30,882 nt of DNA, taken from positions 1 through 30,882 of the IMG/VR virus record IMGVR_UViG_3300025816_000050; one strand, written 5' to 3'. This DNA comes from a virus. The notes beneath the pieces are model-generated. The model worked only from the letters and a program-made list of their open reading frames with translations. It ran no database searches and was not told where the DNA came from. Shown piece after piece: positions 1 to 8,419 of this stretch (the first letter of the stretch is position 1; every line of letters begins with the position of its first letter). The position numbers and the translations under genes were made by a program.

Positions 1-627
1 AGTAGTTACAGCTTGAGTTAAAGCTGTGCCCCACTTTTCACCTTTTGATCCTGCTTCCGCTAGTTTTAAACCAGCCATCATAATAGCAAAATCTTTATCA
101 GGTAACGGTATTAAACTTTTATAGTCAACACCTGAATATTCAGCTAACGCTTTTTTATAAACATCTACTACGCTTTCATCTGTCTCGCCAGATAATGCTT
201 TTTGATTCGCTAGAAGTATGTCTACTTGACTAGGATCTTCAAGCATTACTTCTGCGTTAGCTATGTTTAAATTTTGTTTTGTAGTTAAATCTTCTGTCGT
301 TATATCCATATTAGGATTAGCCATAGCTTCAGGGTCAAAACCTAGTTCTTCTGTTAAGTAGTCTGCTATATCCGTACCCACGTTTGGCACTACATCCGCT
401 ACGTCAGGCTGTAAACTACCTTGAAGGGAGTTTATACCTTGTGGGCTAGAAATAGGCATACTTGGTCTTGATATGTTTAATTGTGCGTTTACTAAATTAT
501 TGACGGTTTCTCTAGGTAGACCTGTTTGTTGAATTATGTTTTCTATAGGTACGTTACGAGCTACTAATTGATTAGCCAAATCCATACTCATTTGTTGAGA
601 TTCGAACTGTCTAGGATTCATGACCAT
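1..627 (-). CDS. partial virion protein, 3' end cut by the window edge
   Basis: An open frame runs from ATG at 627 to the left edge without a stop, giving about 209 residues of the N-terminal part. It begins MVMNPRQFESQQMSMDLANQ and is rich in Asp, Glu, Asn and Gln, with no signal peptide or clear motif. A second ATG at 621 is an alternative start. The start codon shares one base with the TAA stop of the upstream gene, so translation is probably coupled. It is the last gene of the ejection-type virion block and may be a large internal or DNA-ejection protein; this is inferred from position only. Confidence 0.7.
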   Translation of the reverse strand, partial: MVMNPRQFESQQMSMDLANQLVARNVPIENIIQQTGLPRETVNNLVNAQLNISRPSMPISSPQGINSLQGSLQPDVADVVPNVGTDIADYLTEELGFDPEAMANPNMDITTEDLTTKQNLNIANAEVMLEDPSQVDILLANQKALSGETDESVVDVYKKALAEYSGVDYKSLIPLPDKDFAIMMAGLKLAEAGSKGEKWGTALTQAVTT

Positions 628-1832
628 TATGTAAGTGCACCGTATGCAGCAATCGCAGTACCTAGTCCTTGCATTAAGCTGTTACTAGGTGCACTAGTGC
701 TTGATTGTGTTAAGGTTTGACCACCAAGAGCAGGAGCGAATCCTGCTGCTAATTGACCTACTTGACCAAAGGTTTGCATCGGTAAGTTATATTGACCCAC
801 AAAGTTTTGATAATCTAAATCTAGACCTGCTTGTTGTAGCCCTCTTTGTTGACCACCTATACCCATCAATCTATTAATATCAGTACCAACTAAACCACTT
901 ACACCTTGACCTAGACCTGCTATTTGCTGACCTACGTTAGAACCAAATTGACCAGTTTGTAACCCTGTGGTTGCTATATCTCTACCTACGCCACCCAATA
1001 TATTACTGAGCCCTGTACCTAAACTACCTAGACCACCAGCCACGTTGCCTTGTTGACCTGCTAAGTTACCGTAAAGTTGTGCTGTTTGTAATTGTCTACG
1101 TTGTGCTTCTTCAAATGCTTGTTGTGCTTGTTGTTGAGCTTGGCTAAACCCTGCTCTTCTTATTCCACTAACAGCCTCTGTTGCACCACGCCCATATTGT
1201 CTTGCTATTTCTTCTTGGTTAAGTCTACCACGAGAGCCACCAAATGCACCACTAGCCACTTGTCGTGCTCTTTCACCTACATCAGCTTGACCGTATTGCC
1301 TATTAATGTCTTCTAGTGTTTGTGCGACCACTTGCTCTTCAAATGGATTATAGTAGCCTTGTGTAGAACTAGGATCAAATTGACCTAGACCACCGAGACC
1401 TATGCCTTGTGCAGTAGTAAACTGACCAGGAAGCCCTCTTAGTATTCCTGCTGCTTCTCTAACAGCCCCAGCACCTTCTCTACCAGCTTGTTGTAAATAA
1501 TCGGTAGCTAAACCTGTAGAGCCTAAAACGTTTGATAAACCTTGTTCAGCGAGTTGTTCGCCTCTTTGTATATAAGGCATATAACTACCAGCACTTTCAC
1601 CTGCTAGTCTAAAGGCTTGTTGTTCCGCAGGACTAAACCCAGCTATACGCTCACCTTGATAAGTGTAAGGTGTGGCACCTTCAACGCCCATACCAGTAAG
1701 TCTATTTACTAATTCTTGATTGAGTAGAGGCATGATTCCAGGAATATTTGCTCCTGGTACACCAGCAAAAAATTGTTGTAAAAATGCTGGTGGTAAACTT
1801 TCTACTCTTGCAAATTGTTGTGTTTCTGCCAT
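627..1832 (-). CDS. Gln/Gly-rich internal virion (DNA-ejection-type) protein
   Basis: This 401-residue protein is rich in Gln, Gly and Ala. An alpha-helical central part (about residues 165-260) includes NPFEEQVVAQTLEDINRQYG and a Gln/Glu-rich coiled-coil-like stretch, followed by Gly-rich repeats with many GLG and QxG motifs. Such composition is typical of proteins stored in the capsid and ejected with DNA by short-tailed phages, but there is no catalytic signature. The start overlaps the upstream stop by one base (TAATG). The ejection role is inferred from composition and from its place downstream of the lysis and tail genes. Confidence 0.7.
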   Translation of the reverse strand: MAETQQFARVESLPPAFLQQFFAGVPGANIPGIMPLLNQELVNRLTGMGVEGATPYTYQGERIAGFSPAEQQAFRLAGESAGSYMPYIQRGEQLAEQGLSNVLGSTGLATDYLQQAGREGAGAVREAAGILRGLPGQFTTAQGIGLGGLGQFDPSSTQGYYNPFEEQVVAQTLEDINRQYGQADVGERARQVASGAFGGSRGRLNQEEIARQYGRGATEAVSGIRRAGFSQAQQQAQQAFEEAQRRQLQTAQLYGNLAGQQGNVAGGLGSLGTGLSNILGGVGRDIATTGLQTGQFGSNVGQQIAGLGQGVSGLVGTDINRLMGIGGQQRGLQQAGLDLDYQNFVGQYNLPMQTFGQVGQLAAGFAPALGGQTLTQSSTSAPSNSLMQGLGTAIAAYGALT

Positions 1833-2794
1833 TATGCCCTACCTAATCCCATTCGTTGTGCTTTGTTTTCGTTATTATCCATCATGGCGTATAGCATCGC
1901 TATACCTTGATCATGGTCACCATTTCCTATTCCTTTTACAGCTTGTTTAGTCATCACAAACTCACCGTCGGCAAGTAATGCTGGTATAGTATCTTCATCC
2001 CCTGACCCCATAGGATCATTAGTACCACCTCCTGTAAAACGTAAATCTACCTCAGGCAATTCCCCACCGTCGGCGAGTCTTGCTATACCGCCAGTTTTGG
2101 CAGTCATAATTGGCGATTGACTAAACTCAGGAAAAGCTAAATCACCATAACTTTCTTCTTGTTGTTTTCTTAATAGTTCCATATAAGCCATACTTACAGG
2201 ATCCATAGCTACGCTAGAACCTTGAACTCCTGGCACACTAGGTAAACCTCTCATGTTGCCTGTTCCGTATACATCGCTAACGGTAGCTGGTCTTAAACCT
2301 TGTGTTAAATATTGACCGCCCATTGCTGCTGGCATTGTGTTATTAGGTTGTTCCATAGGATCAAAAGCTCCTAGTGCATTTAAACCTTGTCCAGCCAGCA
2401 GTGCTTTTTGACCTAAAGGTAGTCCTTTTAGTGCTGTGCCCATTGCTGCGGTGTTTGTGCCTCTGAGAGCACCACCTATACCTTCTAAAAAACTTCCAGC
2501 AGTTTTACCATATCCAGCTGCTCCTGGTGCTAAATTACCTGATTTTAGTAAAAAATCTTTACCAAAAGGATTTAAAGAACTAAACCCACCTGTATCTTTT
2601 ACTCCAAACCCCCCAGCTACTTGTCCAGCTGTGTATACTTTACCAGCACTTAAAACTGATTTTTTTAAACTTCTGCCTTCTCCTAGTGAACCAATTCCTT
2701 GACCAACTGCTGCACCAGCCCAACCACCAACGGCGAACCCCACTACTGTAGCAATATCTCTAAGATTTTTTTTGAAAAACTTTTTTATACCCAT
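1832..2794 (-). CDS. internal virion protein with ADGGEL / DGEFVMTKQAV motifs
   Basis: This 320-residue protein has a basic N-terminus (MGIKKFFKKN) followed by a Gly/Ala-rich, weakly hydrophobic stretch (residues about 14-36) that could insert in a membrane. The C-terminal third carries ARLADGGEL and DTIPALLADGEFVMTKQAVKG, a pattern I recognise from many marine podophage virion proteins encoded beside ejection proteins. It overlaps the holin-like gene by one base. Likely an ejection or internal virion protein; the biochemical function is unknown. Confidence 0.7.
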   Translation of the reverse strand: MGIKKFFKKNLRDIATVVGFAVGGWAGAAVGQGIGSLGEGRSLKKSVLSAGKVYTAGQVAGGFGVKDTGGFSSLNPFGKDFLLKSGNLAPGAAGYGKTAGSFLEGIGGALRGTNTAAMGTALKGLPLGQKALLAGQGLNALGAFDPMEQPNNTMPAAMGGQYLTQGLRPATVSDVYGTGNMRGLPSVPGVQGSSVAMDPVSMAYMELLRKQQEESYGDLAFPEFSQSPIMTAKTGGIARLADGGELPEVDLRFTGGGTNDPMGSGDEDTIPALLADGEFVMTKQAVKGIGNGDHDQGIAMLYAMMDNNENKAQRMGLGRA

Positions 2795-3183
2795 CAGTTA
2801 CCTTTCGTTACTTTTTTCATTTTCTCAAATGTACGTAAGCCACCTAAACCGAGCATGCCCATTAGGATGGTGCTGAGTTGAGCAAATTCAAACTCAGGTA
2901 AAGTAATAGTATACCCTGAAAGTGTGAGGATAGTAGCCAAAAGAGGACTGAAAATAAAGTGATAACCGAGTGCAACCGCACATATCCAACCTACCATCGG
3001 TCGCCAACCAGCAACAAATATGCTAGGATGTTGTGCTTCTGCTTTGTTTAACTCTATTTGTGCTAAATTAGCATTATGTAGAGACATTTCCATTTCGTGT
3101 TTAAGCGTAGCTTGTAAATCTTTGTCTACTATAAATTTATCTACTACGCCACTAACTGCGTCTATTAGTTTATTTTGTATCAT
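2794..3183 (-). CDS. holin of the three-transmembrane type
   Basis: This 129-residue protein resembles the Holin_3TMs family (PF11351). It has an amphipathic helical N-terminus (1-50), the characteristic SIFVAGWRPMVGWICAVALG at 54-73 leading into a first membrane span, a second hydrophobic stretch at about 78-95, and a C-terminal span containing MGMLGLGGLRTFEKMKK at 108-124. Holins form lesions in the inner membrane that release endolysin and time lysis. The M15 lysin lies 3 kb upstream in the same operon. The start overlaps the preceding small gene by 14 bases. Confidence 0.8.
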   Translation of the reverse strand: MIQNKLIDAVSGVVDKFIVDKDLQATLKHEMEMSLHNANLAQIELNKAEAQHPSIFVAGWRPMVGWICAVALGYHFIFSPLLATILTLSGYTITLPEFEFAQLSTILMGMLGLGGLRTFEKMKKVTKGN

Positions 3184-3322
3184 TTTGTTTTTTCTTTATG
3201 TCTCTTTCTTGCATTAATATTTTTAATTCATGCCAGCGATAAAATCTTTTATTAACGTCATCCCAAAACCATCCTTTGTAATCGTATACTTCACTCATTG
3301 GATCTTTATTTTCTACCGACAT
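3170..3322 (-). CDS. small hypothetical protein (50 aa)
   Basis: A 50-residue frame from ATG 3322, MSVENKDPMSEVYDYKGWFW..., charged, with several Trp and Tyr and a Lys-rich end (KKKQNDTK). It starts inside the end of the upstream membrane-protein gene and ends inside the start of the holin gene, so the three are translationally interlocked. This filling of a gap in the operon is the main support. No homology or function is recognised. Confidence 0.65.
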   Translation of the reverse strand: MSVENKDPMSEVYDYKGWFWDDVNKRFYRWHELKILMQERDIKKKQNDTK

Positions 3323-3563
3323 ATAAACCAAACCATGCAGCACCTGCACCTACTATAACAGATACAAATGCACTTTGTGCGTTAGTGGGATCAGGTAGCG
3401 TCATGAACCATTCTATAGTTCTATAAAAAGCATACCCATATAAAGTGATAAGTAACCTAGGAAAGACTCTCCATTTATCAAATCCTTCTGCTAAATTATA
3501 CCAAGTCTTACCATCATTAAGCGTTATTTTTTGAGCTTTTTTCATTTGCTCGTCTATAGTCAT
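3306..3563 (-). CDS. small two-span membrane protein, possible lysis accessory
   Basis: This 85-residue protein has a charged N-terminus (1-28), a probable membrane stretch at about 33-57 (FPRLLITLYGYAFYRTIEWF) and a second at 64-83 (SAFVSVIVGAGAAWFGLYVG). It lies directly before the holin and a 50-residue gene. Small membrane proteins next to holins often act as antiholins, spanins or alternative holins. Which applies here cannot be told from the sequence. Confidence 0.65.
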   Translation of the reverse strand: MTIDEQMKKAQKITLNDGKTWYNLAEGFDKWRVFPRLLITLYGYAFYRTIEWFMTLPDPTNAQSAFVSVIVGAGAAWFGLYVGRK

Positions 3564-3574
3564 AAAAGAAAAAT

Positions 3575-4036
3575 TTAATTGTTTAAATTATTGTATATTA
3601 ATTTTATTAATTTGATAAATTTTTCTTGTGGTAGGTCATGTTTTAAAAAATTAATAACTTTACCAACAAGCTGGATGTTGTCAATACTATAGCCGTCATC
3701 AGGGTTAATACGGTCAATAGATATATTAAAATCTGATTCTTCATCTGTACCTCTTTTAAACGTAAGTTCTTTTCCTGTCAGAGCACATTTACCCTCTTGT
3801 TTTGCGTATAATATAAATAATTCTTGAGGCGATACATCCCAAGTAATGCCCTGTTTTTTACGCACATATCTTAATTGGACGTATAAGTGTTGTATATAGG
3901 TTAAGGGAGTACTATTAATTTTTTCATATCGTCTTTCTAATTTACACTCGTTACACTGGTTGCTATTTTTACTTTGATCAAAGTTATTAGCAGGCTTACT
4001 AATCCCGCAGTAATGACATTTACGGGGTCGTGACAC
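3575..4036 (-). CDS. free-standing HNH homing-type endonuclease
   Basis: This 153-residue protein starts with a zinc-ribbon-like knuckle (C7/C10 and C28/C31). Its C-terminal HNH-type core contains GKCALTG at 82-88 and SIDRINPDDGYSIDNIQLV at 106-124, with D108 and N120 in the usual catalytic and structural places. HNH enzymes make nicks or double-strand cuts and often spread as homing genes between virion genes. The start is GTG at 4036, overlapping the upstream structural gene by 17 bases; no in-frame ATG follows. It interrupts an otherwise structural and lysis block, which supports insertion. Confidence 0.85.
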   Translation of the reverse strand: MSRPRKCHYCGISKPANNFDQSKNSNQCNECKLERRYEKINSTPLTYIQHLYVQLRYVRKKQGITWDVSPQELFILYAKQEGKCALTGKELTFKRGTDEESDFNISIDRINPDDGYSIDNIQLVGKVINFLKHDLPQEKFIKLIKLIYNNLNN

Positions 4037-4340
4037 TGACTGTACCTAGTGCTCCTGTTAAGCCAAAACCTAAATCGTTATTAACGTAAAACTGAGAACT
4101 AAATAAATCTCTCCATCTGTTACCATCCCAACATTGAAGTGTGTCTGTATTAGTATTAAAAATTATTGAACCTGGATTATAAAAACCTATACCACGTTCA
4201 GCAGTGTTTATTTGACTAGTGTTTGAGGGATCAAACTGACCTAAGTTTATTTCTAAAACACGTACTAATCTATTAAAAGTGTCTGACGTTACCTGTGGCT
4301 CCATGCTTATAGGTAGTCTAGTAGGTAGTAGTTTAGCCAC
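4020..4340 (-). CDS. small virion-associated protein, unknown role
   Basis: This 106-residue protein begins MAKLLPTRLPISMEPQVTSD, then has an Asn-rich middle and the segment RGIGFYNPGSIIFNTNTDTLQCWDGNRW. That last motif resembles the head-binding or fibre modules of phage tail proteins, where a short beta segment ends in WDGNRW. The gene shares its first base with the stop of the large tail protein. A tail or fibre-attachment protein is plausible; no firm family is assigned. Confidence 0.6.
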   Translation of the reverse strand: MAKLLPTRLPISMEPQVTSDTFNRLVRVLEINLGQFDPSNTSQINTAERGIGFYNPGSIIFNTNTDTLQCWDGNRWRDLFSSQFYVNNDLGFGLTGALGTVSVTTP

Positions 4341-6214
4341 TATCTTCTTCCGTCTGGCTGTATATCAATCCTAGTAGCTCCTAAACGCCAACCCACATCA
4401 CTATTACCAGTATTAGTAGCATCATCGTCAGACTCTAAACGTAAAGCTATTTGTCTTGCTCTGGCTCTTACATCTGCTTTAGTGGTTGTACTCTGTATAG
4501 CACTTGTGCTAGCAGTAGTTAAAGTATCGCCAGGATAATTACGTGTTTTTAAAACGACGTTTACTTTTCCTGCGTCACTATTACTTAAGAATTTAATATC
4601 AGGGATAATTCTACGCACAAACCCAAAACTTTCACCGTCGCCTATGTCAAAGTCACTGCTTTCTATAAACACATTAGTCATAGGGCTACCGTCGTTATCA
4701 TAACCAAACTCATGCTCGTACAGGTATTGACCTTCCGTAGCTCTAGGATAATTAACTATGCCTTTATCTAACCATGCGGTTCTTGTAAGTTCTCCTATTG
4801 ACCATACATTTTCAGCGTAGTTGTAGACTACATATTTGTCTATGTTTAAATTACTGCCAGAAGGATAATACCAACCTACTTCATTAAATTCACTATTACT
4901 AAACGCAAATATCTTAAACGCTTGACCTGCATTTAAATTATCAAAAACGTAACTTAACACAGAACAAGGAACTTTTTGTACTGATCCGTTATACACGTAA
5001 AAACTATCATAACCCATCCAATACACCCCAGCAGGAGTAGCAACAGCACCTTTAGGACTTATAAGCCCTGTACTGTCATTTATTAAGTTAAGCCCGAAAG
5101 TATATGGTGGTCCAATAAACTGCATACTATATAAAGCTATATCTGTCCATATCAATATTTCTTGACGTGCTTTTACAGCACCAACTATAATACTACCTTC
5201 AGAAAGTCTAAGACTACCAGCAGTGTTGGTATTTAAGGGCTCAAACTCTAAGGAATTTTCTTGGTCACTAAAAGCTATAAACATAGGATCAATGCTCCCT
5301 GTCCTAGCAGTACCAGCAGTGTTTAAAGGGTCGGCACCAAGTATAACTAAATGTCTATCTGTTTCGCTGACTATACTTTGTAGCCCAACTGTGGGTACAA
5401 GATTAGCACCAGTTATTCCGCTTAGTTCAGTAGCCCTAGTGCCTACGCCATTAGTGGCATCCCAATAATAAATACCTCCGCCACGTGGGTTAATAACTAA
5501 ATCTTCACCAAAATTATCATGAGCCCAAAGCCTTAATTGATTAGCGGAAGATATTGCAGTTGAGGACCCCCATGTACCTGCAGACCATAGTCCTACCCCC
5601 CAACCAGTAGAGCTAACGTACTCATCAAGACCTGTGTTAATTTGATATGCACCTACGGTATTACTGCCACCGTTACCGCTGTCAGAAGCGTTAGCAGTTA
5701 CTGTCGACCCACTAGTGTCTTTAGCTTCCAAGGTATAACTATTAGCATTAACTATGGTAGCTATTTGGTACTCTTGGTTTAAAACTGTCGCTGTTATATT
5801 ACCGCCCAAACTAACAGCACCGCTAAAAGTAACAAAATCATTCTGCACTGCACCGTGGGCAGTGTCTGCTACGGTAAGAGTCGCATCACCGTTAGAAGCG
5901 GAAAAAGTAACGTCACCAGCGTTTGTAGTAGCACGGATTGGTGTAATGTCATTGAAAGAGTCTCCTTCTTCAATATAGTATTTTAAATTAGTACCTAACC
6001 CTAAAAGTTTAGTACCAGCTAACAGAATCCATGCGTGTAGAGCACGACAGGTTCCTAAAAATGTATTAAGGGAATCTTTACGCCAGCCACCAATTTTTTG
6101 TGGTCTACCAGCTTTAAATCTAACCAAGTTAGAATTGAACCAACCACCCTCATTATCGTAGTCGGTGCCTTCTCTAAAAATTCCAGGTTTAAATATGAAT
6201 TTGTTTAGTGCCAT
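4340..6214 (-). CDS. large tail/neck structural protein (tail-nozzle-like)
   Basis: This 624-residue protein starts ALNKFIFKPGIFREGTDYDN and continues GGWFNSNLVRFKAGRPQKIGGW, a recognisable beginning of a podophage tail protein family found beside M15 lysins in marine phages. Residues about 95-185 are Thr/Ser/Asn-rich and resemble an immunoglobulin-like insertion. The remainder has beta-propeller-like segments such as GVYWMGYDSFYVYNGSVQKV. It is probably part of the tail tube or nozzle or a packaged-DNA stabilising plug. The exact role is inferred from context. Confidence 0.6.
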   Translation of the reverse strand: MALNKFIFKPGIFREGTDYDNEGGWFNSNLVRFKAGRPQKIGGWRKDSLNTFLGTCRALHAWILLAGTKLLGLGTNLKYYIEEGDSFNDITPIRATTNAGDVTFSASNGDATLTVADTAHGAVQNDFVTFSGAVSLGGNITATVLNQEYQIATIVNANSYTLEAKDTSGSTVTANASDSGNGGSNTVGAYQINTGLDEYVSSTGWGVGLWSAGTWGSSTAISSANQLRLWAHDNFGEDLVINPRGGGIYYWDATNGVGTRATELSGITGANLVPTVGLQSIVSETDRHLVILGADPLNTAGTARTGSIDPMFIAFSDQENSLEFEPLNTNTAGSLRLSEGSIIVGAVKARQEILIWTDIALYSMQFIGPPYTFGLNLINDSTGLISPKGAVATPAGVYWMGYDSFYVYNGSVQKVPCSVLSYVFDNLNAGQAFKIFAFSNSEFNEVGWYYPSGSNLNIDKYVVYNYAENVWSIGELTRTAWLDKGIVNYPRATEGQYLYEHEFGYDNDGSPMTNVFIESSDFDIGDGESFGFVRRIIPDIKFLSNSDAGKVNVVLKTRNYPGDTLTTASTSAIQSTTTKADVRARARQIALRLESDDDATNTGNSDVGWRLGATRIDIQPDGRR

Positions 6215-6234
6215 AACACTAATATTTTATAGTA

Positions 6235-6702
6235 TTATTCAAGTCTTTTATATTGTTTCCCATCAAAGATCAATGCACGTTTACGATTATTGCCTTCAAC
6301 ATAAGATACATGTACCCACCCACTAGACGGGATTCCTTCTTTATAAAATTCTAAGAGCACGGTGTCGTACTCACAGTTATCTTTGATCCATATCCCAAGG
6401 TCGTAATTGGATATGCCTGGGAGTTCAATATCTGCTGCCTGCCCACTGACATGTTGACTTGTGTCGGACGATTTAAGTCGCCTATTAAGGTCAAGGCAAC
6501 GATAACCAGAGTTAGGTGAAAAAGGTATGCCATAGTGATTACGTACTGGCTCAAGGACATGTTCGCAAAGTAACTGTAAATTTTTATAAACACTCTTTTC
6601 CTTAACTGTGTTATCGATGTTGTGCCGTTCTGCCATTTGCGAACGCTCAAATTCTCTTAATTTAAAATGAGGTGAAAGTTTTTCACCTGAATCATAAGGC
6701 AT
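6235..6702 (-). CDS. M15 family peptidase (endolysin)
   Basis: This 155-residue zinc peptidase starts with LSPHFKLREFERSQMA at 9-24, typical of peptidase M15A-like phage lysins. The fold signature is SGYRCLDLNRRL at 65-76, the metal ligands are H84 and D91 in SQHVSGQAADIE, and H131 follows W129 in SGWVHVSY. The family cleaves peptide bonds in cell-wall peptides (D-Ala-D-Ala carboxypeptidase or L-Ala-D-Glu type). It lacks a signal peptide, so it would need a holin for access to the wall; several holin-like membrane genes lie around it. Confidence 0.88.
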   Translation of the reverse strand: MPYDSGEKLSPHFKLREFERSQMAERHNIDNTVKEKSVYKNLQLLCEHVLEPVRNHYGIPFSPNSGYRCLDLNRRLKSSDTSQHVSGQAADIELPGISNYDLGIWIKDNCEYDTVLLEFYKEGIPSSGWVHVSYVEGNNRKRALIFDGKQYKRLE

Positions 6703-6704
6703 AA

Positions 6705-6929
6705 CTAAATTATAGAAATAACAGTTACTGCTAAAGTAATTAAAGCAGTAGCTAAAAAACCAACAAGCCCAACTATAAAATTTTTTAATGTGGTAGTAAT
6801 TTCGTTGACACTTTCTTCTAAAGTGTCAAAACGATTGAAAGCAGTTTTCCATCTTTCTGCACATTGTACCTCGTGTTTGGCTAGGTCATTCGCTACGTCG
6901 ACAGTTGTTTTTCTTGGTTTACTAGCCAT
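6705..6929 (-). CDS. XhlA-like small membrane protein (holin/lysis accessory)
   Basis: This 74-residue protein has a soluble coiled-coil-like N-terminal part containing HEVQCAERWKTAFNRFDTLEESV (residues 19-41) and one C-terminal membrane span at about 50-73. This layout and the ERWK motif resemble the hemolysin XhlA family, which works with holins in some phages. It sits two bases upstream of the M15 lysin gene, supporting a lysis role. The family match is from memory, not a search. Confidence 0.7.
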   Translation of the reverse strand: MASKPRKTTVDVANDLAKHEVQCAERWKTAFNRFDTLEESVNEITTTLKNFIVGLVGFLATALITLAVTVISII

Positions 6930-6960
6930 AAACTAATCATATAATAAGATCTAAGAAAAG

Positions 6961-7242
6961 TTAATCCTTACGGACATCTTTTTTACCATCAGCTCTTGCT
7001 ATACGATTTACGTCAGGTGGTAGTTTTAATGCTGCTCTTACCATAGTGTCTATACGTATCATATCGTTGTCCATTTGCCGTATACGGTCAATTAGAGCTA
7101 CAATCATACTGTGTTGTGTATCGAGTTTTTTGTGTATATCAGCTATAAGAGATTTAAAAAGCGTCCAAACTAAATAACCTAAACCAACTGCTCCTGCTGC
7201 TGGTATTCCTATAGTTTCAATAGCTTGGATAACTTCATTCAA
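6961..7242 (-). CDS. single-span membrane protein, holin-like
   Basis: This 93-residue protein has a membrane span at about 13-32 (IPAAGAVGLGYLVWTLFKSL), then a charged helical region DRIRQMDNDMIRIDTMVRAA and an Arg/Lys/Asp-rich end. The start is TTG at 7242, because an in-frame stop lies just upstream and no ATG is in frame. The TTG overlaps the TGA of the preceding 36-residue gene (TTGA), so translation is probably coupled. It resembles small holin-like proteins of marine phages; function is unproven. Confidence 0.65.
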   Translation of the reverse strand: MNEVIQAIETIGIPAAGAVGLGYLVWTLFKSLIADIHKKLDTQHSMIVALIDRIRQMDNDMIRIDTMVRAALKLPPDVNRIARADGKKDVRKD

Positions 7243-7349
7243 TTTTTAGATATAAATGAAATTAATTTATTCCAAAGTTCAGGCTTGAATTTTTTTACAG
7301 ACCAAACTAAAACTACTACTATTATTGTTAAGGGTATTAATATATCCAT
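7239..7349 (-). CDS. 36-residue membrane peptide
   Basis: ATG at 7349 opens a 36-residue frame that begins with a hydrophobic stretch (residues 2-18, ILIPLTIIVVVLVWSV) followed by a Lys-rich tail ending KLISFISKN. GAGG lies about 9 bases before the start, a reasonable ribosome binding site. The stop overlaps the TTG start of the next membrane gene. The pair could be a holin/antiholin or a two-component lysis set, but the peptide is too short to assign. Confidence 0.5.
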   Translation of the reverse strand: MDILIPLTIIVVVLVWSVKKFKPELWNKLISFISKN

Positions 7350-7382
7350 ATTGTATTACCTCAGTTTTTTTAAAATTATATA

Positions 7383-7925
7383 CTAGTTTCTCTTAGCATG
7401 AACGATTCTTTGCTCGTAATTTTCAAAATGTTTTGGGTCTTTAAAATGTATATCACAAGCAATAGACAGCCTTGGTTGGTCGTTTGTGTTTTCTTTTACA
7501 CCATGCCAAAGGTGACAATCAATTAAATGTAGCTCGCCAATATTGTTAGGTACATGGCCATTATCATCATAAAAAGTAAAACAATCATCGGGACCTGATA
7601 TAAAAATATTACAAGCATAAAAAATATTTTCAGGATGGCCATGATTGTGCATGGGTATTCCTTCGTCTTTATTAAGAATATTAACCCAGCATTGAATCCA
7701 AAACTCATCTTCGTCTTGCATAATCGGTAAAGCAAAAAATTTTTTTGTTATATCAATTTCAGGTATGTAGTTTAAAAAATTATAGTAGGAATACCTTGCG
7801 GTTGTTCCTGTATACATATCTGTAGTAAGTGGCAAGGCAAGTATTTCTTGTTCTTTTTCTAATAAAACTTTTTCGACTAACTTACATTCTTCTATTGATA
7901 AGAAGTTTGGAATTTTTATGTGCAT
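7383..7925 (-). CDS. 2-oxoglutarate/Fe(II) oxygenase-like protein, HxH variant
   Basis: This 180-residue protein has the double-stranded beta-helix pattern of 2OG/Fe(II) oxygenases. IPMHNHGHPEN at 90-100 offers H93, H95 and H97 as metal ligands. The distal ligand would be H141 in CHLWHGV, and R152 in PRLSIACD would bind the 2OG carboxylate. It resembles the putative 2OG-FeII oxygenase family PF13759, in which HxH replaces the usual HxD. Such enzymes hydroxylate small molecules, proteins or nucleic acids; the substrate is unknown. It is the last of four related genes in tandem and overlaps the one before it by 10 bases. Confidence 0.75.
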   Translation of the reverse strand: MHIKIPNFLSIEECKLVEKVLLEKEQEILALPLTTDMYTGTTARYSYYNFLNYIPEIDITKKFFALPIMQDEDEFWIQCWVNILNKDEGIPMHNHGHPENIFYACNIFISGPDDCFTFYDDNGHVPNNIGELHLIDCHLWHGVKENTNDQPRLSIACDIHFKDPKHFENYEQRIVHAKRN

Positions 7926-8419
7926 CTATTTATTACGCTAGATAAAGCTAAAACAATTCTATCTTTAGGTGTTATACCGTCTTCAGGGTGATGATATAAA
8001 CCTGAGTGCCAAAGATACCATCTATTTATCTCAGGTTCTATTTTAAAATCTGCAAAGCTAGTGCCTAGTTTCGTTGGTGTGATATACATTAAGGCAGAAA
8101 GTTGCAAACCTTTTTCTTTTTTAAAAGCATGGTTATGTACCACACTTTGTAATTGCGAGCCTTTAGATGCGTAATAACCCCATACATTCTTTTTGGTAAA
8201 CTCAAACTTATCAGTACCTAAGTAAGTTTTAAAAAGGTTGTTAATAGAGTTATCAATAACTGTAAAAGCTTGATCTATTTTTAAGTCGCTTTGTATTTTT
8301 GGATGTACGCACACCTCCATATCGCAACATTTTGTTTCTTTAGTGTAGTTAATTAAGTCTTGTTGAAACTGTTTATTGTTGACTTTGGATATGTAAGGAC
8401 AGTCAAAGACTTCAACCAT
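7916..8419 (-). CDS. 2-oxoglutarate/Fe(II) oxygenase-like protein
   Basis: This 167-residue protein carries SVVHNHAFKKEKGLQLSALMYI (from residue 92), giving an H95-x-H97 pair followed by a core strand. The distal motif is LWHSGLYHHPEDG with H143/H144, and R154 lies in DRIVLALSSVI. This fits a PF13759-like jelly-roll oxygenase with HxH in place of HxD. It shares one base with the upstream oxygenase gene and overlaps the next by 10 bases. The N-terminal half is Cys-rich (C7, C31, C32, C37). Catalytic activity is inferred; a missing Asp ligand could also mean a different metal use. Confidence 0.7.
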   Translation of the reverse strand: MVEVFDCPYISKVNNKQFQQDLINYTKETKCCDMEVCVHPKIQSDLKIDQAFTVIDNSINNLFKTYLGTDKFEFTKKNVWGYYASKGSQLQSVVHNHAFKKEKGLQLSALMYITPTKLGTSFADFKIEPEINRWYLWHSGLYHHPEDGITPKDRIVLALSSVINRCT

